64,000 bases of DNA from a virus. Below are positions 15,956 to 25,100 of this stretch, one piece after another (the first letter of the stretch is position 1; every line of letters begins with the position of its first letter). The position numbers and the translations under genes are program-made. The stretch spans positions 1 through 64,000 of the IMG/VR virus record IMGVR_UViG_3300006192_000004; one strand, 5' to 3'. Below the pieces are notes generated by a model. The model did no database searches and had not been told where the DNA came from. It saw only the letters and a program-made list of their open reading frames with translations.

Positions 15956-18900
15956 TTACTCCCCTGCTGCCAGATAAGCTTCGGCTAAAAGCTGATTCTT
16001 TTTCCGCACCGTCATGTTCATTACCCCTTGGATAATACAGGATAATACAATTCGGTTATTCACTGATTGAGCGCCGAATATCAGGTCAATGTCTCGCCCG
16101 TCTTCGGTTCGGTTAATCCCTTCCAGTGTACGCCCATGCACCGTTTTAAGCTGGTTAGCCACGACTGACTTATCACCGATGCCCGACTCCAGTTCCATAT
16201 CAATATAAATACTGATAATCACTTTACCCGGAACCAGTTTTTCACCTGAGATAAACGTAGGTTTACGTACGAGTCCGGTTTTACCAGCCGTGCTTCGATT
16301 TAAGTCCTTGACCTCTTTCTCACGTCGAGCATTGTCTGCTTCAACTAAAGCTTTTAATGAAGGACTCATTTCGGAAGGGTCTCCCATATAGAAGACTTCA
16401 ATGCGGGAAACTTTACCCCCTACTTTAGCTTTAGGAGATTGACTGGACAGTTTACTTAGGGCTAATAGAGCCGCATCGGTTTTCTCTAACCCTAAAGTAC
16501 CCGCTTCCTTAATGGTTACCAGTTTAGTATCAAACTCAACTACGTCCCCTACTGAAACTAATCCTTCAATTTCCTGGTCAAAGTCAACCATAATCCCTTT
16601 ATTCTTAGAAACTGAAGTCATCAGTTTTCTTCTAAAGGCATCACTGATAGCTGAACCATCTTCTAACGTATCGTTACCTTCCTTTAGAGCGACAACAGCG
16701 GGTACACCCGACAACATAATGACGTTTTCTGGGTTAAAGAAATCACGGGTAAAGAAACCACTGTTCCAGGCCAATACATATCCTATTTTAAACCGACTTC
16801 CTTTTACCTTATCCGTAACGTAATTATGAGGGATGAGTTCCCCGGCTACAACGCCATGTTTTGTACCCAGTCGGTAACCTTCCTTACTCCCGTCTTCGTA
16901 TTTTACCTGAATGACATTATCGGTAACTTTAACGACTTCACCATCTTGCTTTGCCCTAAAGACAAAGAAGTCAGATAGGCGGGAAGCAATAACAGCGTCA
17001 TATCCAGTACGATACGGCATGGGTTCACTGCCGACCGTAGGGACAACCGCTGACTGCTGTATTGCCCCTAAAGCGGCGCGTTTCCCATCATCACGGTCCA
17101 TGTCAGGTAGCGTTAATGCGGTTGTAGATAGTAATGAACTCGAACCGTCATCTGGATCATACTCGCCATACATACCACGAAGACTCTGGACTTTAGCATT
17201 TGGGGTTAAGAACCCACGTATCCCTACTTTAGCAGAGTCCGGGGTACTTTCACTTAAAATTCCTAAGTCGTTTTGGTCAAAGACACGGTTACGTTTTACC
17301 AGTGTACGAGCGGTACGTCCGCCTGTTCCTGATAGGGTAACTGCCTCTTGTTCCTTTAGTGCATGGATAGGGTTAATCTCAGACACAAGTTGCACGGATG
17401 CATCTTCATTTAGACGTCGCAATATCTCCGTAGGCGCGATGGTAATAGGTTCATTACGCGCGTTAGGCTTACGTCGTTGCTCAGCAATAGCTTCGTACAT
17501 GGCAAGATAGATAAGTCCAGATACACGTTCTAGCCCACGAATACGCATGTATTTAGGGTCGGATTCACGAGGGGCATCATTGGTCTTAACCAGGTCGGCA
17601 GCACGAATAAACAAGTCAATTAAGTTTTCAGGCTCTTTCATGTCACGCAATACTTCTAACGTGATAGGGTCTAAAAACAAATCGTTCATTAATGTCCAGT
17701 TATCAGTATGCCACTTATTCGCCCCGTAATGACTTAAGGAAGCCATCCAACCGTCTTTACGGTTAAACTCGGCACTGTTAAGGCGCCGCGTCATGTCCTC
17801 CATGTCGGCTAAGCCATTCCACAGTATCGCTTGTAGCGGGTCTGATACGGTAATGTATATGCGTTCATCGGCAAAGTTTACCGCGATTTCATTAAGTCCT
17901 GGACTTAAACGTTTGTCTAAGGTCTCCCAGCGATGAGGTACCTTTAACTTACGTAGAGTCTTGTCCAAACCCAAATGGTAGGCAATGAAATAAATAACCG
18001 GTACTTCACGTCGACCCGACTTAAAGACAGCAATGTCACCAGGGCGTTTACCCCAGCTACCACCTAGCGTACCTAAGATGTCTAGTCCAGGTAAGTCTTT
18101 ACCAGTAATGAACCCATTTACATCCATGACCATTGGCTCACCTTTATAGGTGCCGCAGATAACTGAACCTTTCTTCTCTAAACGAGAAACAACTTCTTTA
18201 CCGTAACGCTCAATGCGTCCACTGTATACAAAGTCAAAGGTTAGGTCACCAGACTTAAACCCACTGTAGTCAACCATAAGTGCAGTGTAGTCTCTTGGCA
18301 GCAGTACGTTAGGTACGGCGTTAGTGCCATAACGTAAGCTAGTTACTCGCTCATCCGCCGTACTCATGGCAGTTTCACGGATAACTTTACGCAACCATCG
18401 GTCACTGTCGTTCTTAGCTAACCCACTTCGATTGATAAAGATTTTACCCGCGTAAGAAGTAATGCCTGCTTGGTTCGATTTTGTCTTACGAATCGGGATG
18501 TCGGTTTTTTGGTTATCTATGCTGTATCGGATCCCCCCTACCATAAACGTTCCGTCTTCATTAAATACAGGAAGTTCTATTTTAAAGGTGGTTTCACGCC
18601 CTACCACCGGCAGGAGTGTAATCTCCAGCGTCTGCGTTTCTTCTAACGCGTCTGCGGTTTTAGTGACATTATAGTCGCGTAAGATAACCCCGCCTCGGTT
18701 TAACGATAGGAACACATTAGCGATGTCTTTGTCCATGACTTCACGCACATACTTAGACTTCATGTTCGCGACTGTAGACTTTAATGCTTTTTCTGGTACT
18801 ATGGGAGTATCAATCGGCACATTGATGTCTGGGTCAATGACCGTGTCTTCTGGAGTAACAGTAGCAAACTCAGCCAGAGTAGTTTTACCATCCGGAGATG

Positions 18901-19891
18901 GAATCTCTGCCATAGCAACAATTGCGTTTGCATAGCGTTTCTGCTGAGCCGCCGTTAATAACCCGACTTCTACCATTTCCCCTAGCTGCTGCTGTAATGC
19001 AGGTGGCATCAGTTTTGATACGGCTTCATCACTTGCATCTTCTGTATCGGCTTCTTTTGAAATCGCCCCCGCTTCTTCGTCAGAAACCGTGCGCGTCATC
19101 AAAAGCTTTTCTAACAGGTCATGAAACTTAGCCCCGGCAAGCGCATCGGTATCTGCAAAAGTATAAAGTACCGATAATGGCAAGAAGACTGACTTAGTGT
19201 CCACGGTGAATATAAAGTAAACGTCTTCCGATGTAATCTTCTCAATGAGGCTCGGTGCCCCTTTTAACATGCGGTAGATTTCCAGTACCCATTGAAGTGC
19301 TGGGTCTCTAAGTCGTTCACGGTGTGAAACGCTGATACCTTCTAAGTTTACTTTAAACTCCGCTTCGGTCATCCAATGTCCACCAATAGGAATCTGAATG
19401 AACTGTGGGCGACGTCCATTAACTCGGTTAATCTGCTGGATGACCGTTTCTGCCATGTTAGCCCAGAAGTTTTGATACACATCTACACTGTGAGCATAGC
19501 GCACCATACGCGGAATCAACGTATAGTCTAAGACGACCATGTCACGTTCATCCATAATGTCACGCTCTAAATTACGACTGCGCTTTAAACCGGGCTGACG
19601 CTTAAAGTACTCTTTAGTATACTTCATTGCGTTAAACTGAATGTTCTGTGTTCTACCGTTAGGATAAAGCCCTTCTGTAATTAGATTAACGCGAATCCGT
19701 GTAGGCCAGTGTACAGCAAGTAAACTGTCTGCACGGAACCCTCGGTCGTCAGGACTTAATGGTACATAATGCAATAACGTACCTTTAGGCATCGTTAAGT
19801 TAATCATGTCAACTAGCGGGGTTGAAGTAAGCAGTAGGTTCTCCCTTGCCCCTAAGCGTCGCATGAAATTATCGACATTAATCAGTGTCAT
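15956..19891 (-). CDS. Virion-type RNA polymerase beta subunit (1311 aa)
   Basis: This is a single-chain beta subunit of a phage multisubunit RNA polymerase. Around residue 447, LPVFNEDGTFMVGGIRYSI matches the bacterial PLMT..GTFIINGxERV region. Around 895, GFLTPNAKVQSLRGMYGEYDP occupies the place of the ETPEGxNIGL region. Residues about 950-1100 show the VPRTGxE-like RTGYDAV segment and a flap-like part (LGTKHGVVAGELIPHNYV). Near 1240, GIGDKSVVANQL is the GDK basic motif, followed by GRDIDLIFGAQSVNNRI in place of VDIxLNPxGVPSRM. It starts 2 nt after the beta-prime stop, so both are made together. In PhiKZ-like phages this enzyme is packaged and transcribes early genes. Confidence 0.88.
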   Translation of the reverse strand: MTLINVDNFMRRLGARENLLLTSTPLVDMINLTMPKGTLLHYVPLSPDDRGFRADSLLAVHWPTRIRVNLITEGLYPNGRTQNIQFNAMKYTKEYFKRQPGLKRSRNLERDIMDERDMVVLDYTLIPRMVRYAHSVDVYQNFWANMAETVIQQINRVNGRRPQFIQIPIGGHWMTEAEFKVNLEGISVSHRERLRDPALQWVLEIYRMLKGAPSLIEKITSEDVYFIFTVDTKSVFLPLSVLYTFADTDALAGAKFHDLLEKLLMTRTVSDEEAGAISKEADTEDASDEAVSKLMPPALQQQLGEMVEVGLLTAAQQKRYANAIVAMAEIPSPDGKTTLAEFATVTPEDTVIDPDINVPIDTPIVPEKALKSTVANMKSKYVREVMDKDIANVFLSLNRGGVILRDYNVTKTADALEETQTLEITLLPVVGRETTFKIELPVFNEDGTFMVGGIRYSIDNQKTDIPIRKTKSNQAGITSYAGKIFINRSGLAKNDSDRWLRKVIRETAMSTADERVTSLRYGTNAVPNVLLPRDYTALMVDYSGFKSGDLTFDFVYSGRIERYGKEVVSRLEKKGSVICGTYKGEPMVMDVNGFITGKDLPGLDILGTLGGSWGKRPGDIAVFKSGRREVPVIYFIAYHLGLDKTLRKLKVPHRWETLDKRLSPGLNEIAVNFADERIYITVSDPLQAILWNGLADMEDMTRRLNSAEFNRKDGWMASLSHYGANKWHTDNWTLMNDLFLDPITLEVLRDMKEPENLIDLFIRAADLVKTNDAPRESDPKYMRIRGLERVSGLIYLAMYEAIAEQRRKPNARNEPITIAPTEILRRLNEDASVQLVSEINPIHALKEQEAVTLSGTGGRTARTLVKRNRVFDQNDLGILSESTPDSAKVGIRGFLTPNAKVQSLRGMYGEYDPDDGSSSLLSTTALTLPDMDRDDGKRAALGAIQQSAVVPTVGSEPMPYRTGYDAVIASRLSDFFVFRAKQDGEVVKVTDNVIQVKYEDGSKEGYRLGTKHGVVAGELIPHNYVTDKVKGSRFKIGYVLAWNSGFFTRDFFNPENVIMLSGVPAVVALKEGNDTLEDGSAISDAFRRKLMTSVSKNKGIMVDFDQEIEGLVSVGDVVEFDTKLVTIKEAGTLGLEKTDAALLALSKLSSQSPKAKVGGKVSRIEVFYMGDPSEMSPSLKALVEADNARREKEVKDLNRSTAGKTGLVRKPTFISGEKLVPGKVIISIYIDMELESGIGDKSVVANQLKTVHGRTLEGINRTEDGRDIDLIFGAQSVNNRIVLSCIIQGVMNMTVRKKNQLLAEAYLAAGE

Positions 19892-19893
19892 GG

Positions 19894-22011
19894 TTAATCA
19901 CCCGTCATTATTTTTAACACAAGGTCGCTGACGTCCGTTGTGAGGTTATACGTTAAACCGCCGTTAGGCGAGATGTAGGTAGATTTAGCAGCCAGTCTAG
20001 CTTTCGCCTCGGCAACCCCCTCATCACTATTAATGAGTGTACAGGATAGTACATCTCCATCAAACTTTGTCTTCTAGGTGCTCGTAACGCACCTACTGTT
20101 ATACAGCTCTAGCTCTCGCTAGACGACCTGGAGTACCCCAGGAAGGGCTTTCGCCGAAGAGACTATATCATCACCCTATAGAACTGTTACCGCGCTATAG
20201 GGGCTCCCCATTTCCATTTAAGCCATCACAGCCCCACCATTCACTTGTGGGCGTACTCTACTCGCTTCCCCTAAGGCATGTTGACCTTAGGCTATTATCC
20301 CTCCGGGTATTTCTCCTGGAGTTAAGCTTTCGATAGTCGTTGAACTCATTCCATATCTGTTAATAGACTTAGGAACTTCGCTGCGTCGATTTTCTCTATT
20401 CTCAAGATTATCACTATAAAACCAAAGTCGTTAACTTTAACCTTTACGATGTTTCCATGTAAAGGGAGTACTTGAGACCTAACAAGAACTTCCCGCAATT
20501 AGAGGAGTTTATTTACTGCACATTACTGCGCAGGCGGACTTCTAATGGTTTACATTAATTTTATCCGCACCTAATGGCTTTAGCATATATGGGCTAACCG
20601 CCATGGTATCAAAGAAAGGCAGTTTATTTTTTGTATCCGGAAATTCTAGGGCTTTGTTGCCCGTAGGGTTAAAGTCCGCATCCAGTTCTTCTAACAGTAA
20701 GCCATTGACTGTTGTTTTAACATAAATCTCTGATGCATAAATAGAGCCTAGTCCCGTTACTGGGTACCGGGTACAGAACGCCATGTTCTTTTTAATGTTA
20801 TCTTTAGATAATAAATAGAACATCTCTGCCCATGACATCGGGGTAACATACGCCTTATCGTATCCTTCCGGTAACTCACGGATGTCTTGCATAATCCGAT
20901 ATTGTTTTCCGTCATTATAGATGAGTCTTAAATACTTACCGTCGATAGTAACTGGGTTATGTCTAAGGGTGGCATCTGCAAAGCCATTGATGATGCCTTC
21001 TAATCCCTCACTGGTTAACCATTTCTCTCTAGCTTTGTCAGAAAGGGTGACAGCTACCGCTTTAAGTGATTCTCGGTCTATCAGACGCGGGTCTTCATAC
21101 TCGTCAAATAAGTCAGAAAGAAACAGCTTACGGAATGCGTATTCCGTAACATAGGCTTCGTTTCCTTTGATGTATTGAAACAGGCCAATAATCGTCGTGT
21201 TTAAACCGGGCTGGCGTTCATCGCCTAGATAAGACGAACCCACTTCCATAGACGAAAGTACGTTACGTGTAGAGCCAATGATTTTACGTGAGGCTAGCTT
21301 ACCCTGTAGAATCCCTCGCTTACCTTCTAACATGTTAAAGATGTAGTCGTAGATGTTTACAACGGCTTTCTGTAAGTTAGCTTTAGCTTCGTCTAAGAGT
21401 GAGCTATTACGCTGCTCAAAATCCACGTTAATGGTATTGGCTACGGAAATCACACGTCGATACAGTGGGTTAATGTCTTCTTCTTTAGGTTGCCCATCTT
21501 CTGTAATTTCGATATCACGAATACCGGCAGGGATGACAAAGAGACGCTTAATAAAAGCCTGATGGCGATATTTCTCTAACAGGTCGATACGCAGGTCACG
21601 TCGCTGTGACTTATTGCGTTTAAACTCAATCTCGTTAAAATGAGAAGTAAAGAATGCAAAGCCGGTTTCCCCTGTCATGATGTCAGCGCGTACAAAGTCT
21701 TTTTCTTCAGCATCCCAGGTTGCATAGCCTTGACGTGTGAGTATGTCTAGATACAGTTGCTTTAAGGCAATCAGTTCTTTAAAATATAAGGGATGGAAAA
21801 TAGGAACCTTTAGATTAATGTAAGATTCTTTGGTTTCACGGGCACTATCGCCCTGACGACCAAAAATAACATTAGAGTATAACCCCTGTGGGTTAAAGTC
21901 GCCATTCTTTCCTTCGAAGAGCTGTAGGGACTGCACGGGCAATAGACCGGCAAAGGTATTATCGACATCCCTGACAAAACTGATGTTAAAGGGAAGTAAT
22001 TTCGGTTTCAT
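19894..22011 (-). CDS. RNA polymerase beta-prime amino-terminal fragment, interrupted by a group I intron
   Basis: Join on the minus strand of exon 1 (20563..22011, 483 codons) and exon 2 (19894..20064, 56 codons plus TAA) gives 539 aa. Exon 1 holds switch-like GKRGILQGKLASRKIIGSTRN near residue 227 and RYPVTGLGSIYASEIYV near 415, matching RxxxLGKRVDYSGRS and RxPTLHRxxIQAF. The junction creates GADFDGD at 481-487, with Asp483, 485 and 487 as Mg ligands. Exon 2 (DEGVAEAKARLAAKSTYISPNGG) aligns with [22 protein letters not shown] of bacterial beta-prime. The rest of beta-prime must be encoded elsewhere, as in related phages. Unspliced RNA would give a 489-aa product ending KINVNH and lacking FDGD. 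The start follows TAAGGAA. Confidence 0.9.
20065..20562 (-). ncRNA. Group I self-splicing intron (498 nt, no ORF)
   Basis: P1: exon end GCGGAU (20568-20563) pairs with GUCCGC (20539-20534), with the U-G wobble exactly at the splice site. The intron ends in G (20065). P7: GACTAT (20338-20333, within GTTCAACGACTAT) pairs with ATAGTC (20166-20161, within GATGATATAGTC), matching the classic R and S elements. P4 candidate: TGCG of AATTGCGGGA (20500-20491) pairs with CGCA of AATCGACGCAGC (near 20388-20379). UUU of exon 2 can form a short P10 with GAA before the IGS guanosine. The long interval between P7 strands suggests extra helices as in subgroup IA. No endonuclease frame is present. Confidence 0.9.
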
Positions 22012-22108
22012 GGTGATTCCTTAGTGGCAAATCCTTTGAGACTTATACGCGCCTTGGGGACGCCCAAAGCACGTACATCAATATATCATTGTTCTCCGGA
22101 GAACACAT
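22012..22108. promoter_or_regulatory. Divergent region between beta-prime and the giant tail gene
   Basis: 97 bp separate the minus polymerase operon and the plus tail operon, so both starts should lie here. The plus strand has CAATATATCATTG about 20-30 nt before the ATG at 22109 and a CCGGAG ribosome binding site. The minus side has TAAGGAA before beta-prime. No conserved promoter could be assigned with confidence. Confidence 0.4.
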
Positions 22109-25100
22109 ATGGCAAACGATAAATTCGATTTGGATGATTTGGATTCTATTTTAGATTCACTGGATGACAGCCAGCCAAGTGAACCAAAGACGCCCAAAGA
22201 GCTGGGAACAAGAAAAGTTATTGAGTCAATAGCCCTAGGGGCAAAGGACTCAATAACTGAAAAGAATACGGTTTCTAAGCATGCTGGCATCATTGCAAAA
22301 AATGCTTTGCCAGAAGGGTATAGCAGCGCATTAGGCGCAGCCGACCAAGGCGCAGCTTTCTTTATGGACCTATACAATGGTTCGATGAAGCAGCTAGAAA
22401 AACCACTAAAAGACCTTAGAAAAGCCATTGCAAAAAAGGCCGACAGTTTACCAGACTTAGTCGATGGGAAGATAAAAGATCTTCTAAAAAGCTGGAGCCC
22501 AGATGAAGAAACCATACCAGAAGCAAAAGGTGCTTATAGTGCCGACCGTCTATTAATCGACAGTACCCTTAAATCGGTATTTGGGGCACAGCGTGCTCTT
22601 GTCGAACAGAACGCACTGAGTGGCGAACGTGCAGCCGCGGTAGAAGCTAAAGCGGACTTGTTTAATAGCAGCTCTTTAGAATCGACACGTCTGGTACTTG
22701 ACCAAGTCAGTCGACTCGTCGGCTATAATGACACTGTCAACTTTAAATGGCAACAGAAATCACTCGAGCTTCAACATTTACAATACTTTGCTCAGCGTGA
22801 CCTATTGCGTATCTTTACAGGGCATTCCCGTGACGTAGATGCACAACTAGCGTCTATTGTTCATAACACTGCATTACCTGAAGCTGTAAAAATCCAGACG
22901 ACTGAAGGGTTTATGCAGTCTCAGAAACAAAGGCTCTATGGTAATGTAGGGGATACTATCGAAGAGTATCAGGATAAGTTTCTGGGTAAAACCAAAGAAA
23001 ACATCCGTAAGAAAATCGATGGCTTTGTTCAAGATTTAGCAACGAACATGGGCACTATCACGGACATTATTTCTTCCGATGGCTTAGACTTAGGTGACAT
23101 GTCTTTAGAAGAAAAACTTCGTCTAGGGGGTTCGCTAGCCGGTGATGTGCTACAGAGTACCGTAGGGGTTAAGTTAAGTAAAGGTATCGGTAATAAGCTT
23201 AGAAAGTACATAGAGCGCTCTCCCTCGTTAAAGACGAAGTCTAATGAACTCATGTATTTGTTCGAAAACTTCCCTTCTATCTTTAACGAGGAGTTACGTA
23301 ACTGGGATGGTAAGGTTCTTCCACAGAGCATACTGGATAAGGTACCTGCCTTAGGGGCGTTAGATGCGTCCTTTATTAAGGATGGGCTACGGGATATCAT
23401 TCCTCGTAATACCGTTAAAGGGCTACAGATAGACCAGCCTAAGTTGGATGAGTTAGCCGCCCCAGTTACATGGAGTGAACTAGAACGCCGCAGTTTGGTT
23501 GACATTATCCCTTCCTTCTTATCTAGACAGTTACAGGAACTCGAACAAATCCGAACAGGGCAAAGCGCTGAACGTCAAATGTACTCCTTCGAGGAAGGTG
23601 GTATTGTCCGTGAAAGTGAAGCTAAGCAACAGCTCCAGAAAACTATATTCGGTGATGATACGCGTAGCCGTAATCGTTACGCCGATGCCCTGGTAAGATT
23701 ACTAGGCGTAGGGTCTGGAGTAGAGCTTTCACCGGAAGCGGATGAGGCTTTACGTGCCGTATTACTGGGACAGTCTCAAAAAGGAAAAGCGTTTAACATA
23801 GAAAGCCTAAAAGAGATGGATTATGGGGACGAAGCAGTTACCTCAGAAATCCTTTCCATGATTAACCAATCTAAAGGGAATCTAAGTCAGCGCAATCTAT
23901 CTGGGGCGCGCATCCAGAAAGAGCTTGCTAAAGGTCAGCGCGAAAACCAGCAAATGTTAAACTTTGCTGTAAACAGCGGACAGTTAGATGTTCTTAAATC
24001 TATGGGACTGGTAGGACGTAATAAGTACGGCGATTTAAAAGTCGACCAAGCAACTGCGGCACGCATGGCCTACGGCAATGAATCACCGGATGCGTATACC
24101 GTAGCAGAGTCATTTGTGGCCCAGCGTCCTACTGTAGCTTCAGGTGGTAATAGTGATTTAAGTCAGTTCATGGTAGACATGAATGGGGTATCGTCATTAC
24201 CGGTTCATATCTCTACACGTACACAAGACGCTGAACTGGAATTGCTTGAAACTACACGCAGTGGTTTTAGTGACCAAATTCAATTGCTAGATGCTATACT
24301 GGGCGGTATCCTGAGAATGGAAGCCGGTGTAGGTGGAGGTGAGGGTTCGGCTGATGGTTCGATGCCTAAACGTAAACGAGGGATTGGCGGCATCATTGAA
24401 TCCACGCTTAGTGGGATGGGTAACTTTACACGTGGCTGGTATGGCGGCATCGCCGACTTTACAACAGCAGGTGCAGGTGCTATAGGAACTATTCTTGGGT
24501 CAGTGACGGGGCGACGTAAACCCGGTGACTCCGACGTTTATGTAGCGGGACGTAAAGAACCTGCCATTCGTGCCAATCTCTTAAAGAAAGGCTTTTATCG
24601 AAACAAAGAGACTGGGAAACCTATCTTTTCAATCGATGAAATCGACGGTGAAATCGTTGACGCAAATGGAAACGTGGTCATTACTCAAAGTGATGTTGAT
24701 GACGGAATCTATCTAGCCACAGGTGAAAACATTACTGAACTCTTTAATAAAGGGTTAGGTTTTGTTAAAGACAAACTGCTAAATACCATCGGTTTTCAAA
24801 ACATGCTGGTCTCTAAGCTAATGTCATTACCAAAAGCCGGATACGACGCCATCACTAAACGCGTAAGGGATATCTACGTACGTGGAGAAACCCGCCCGCG
24901 TCTACAGGCGCTATTATTAAAGAACGGGAGTTACTTTTCTGCCGTGACTGGTAAGCCGATATATAAAGCCGAAGATATCGACGGTGAAGTACTGGATGCA
25001 GCAGGTAACGTGATTATCAGCAATGATGACTTAGTGACAGGATTGGTTGATAATATCGGTACGCCAATTGGCGGTAACCGTTTAGTTCAACTAGCTAAAA

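Noticed and set aside
16911-17510. 199-aa plus-strand ORF
   Set aside because: Lies wholly antisense to conserved RNA polymerase beta coding sequence; no start signal.
20071-20544. Alternative splice sites next to the TAG stop, joining VNH to TKFDGD
   Set aside because: The frame would hold, but the motif would lose its first Asp, and no P1 helix with U-G at that site is visible.
20065-20562. Frameshift or sequencing error as the cause of the interrupted beta-prime
   Set aside because: A 498-nt insertion with group I core elements and clean in-frame flanks is not an indel.
20542-22011. Beta-prime gene as a complete 489-aa ORF ending KINVNH
   Set aside because: Homology to beta-prime continues in frame after 20064 with FDGD, and the six residues KINVNH lie beyond the P1-defined splice site.
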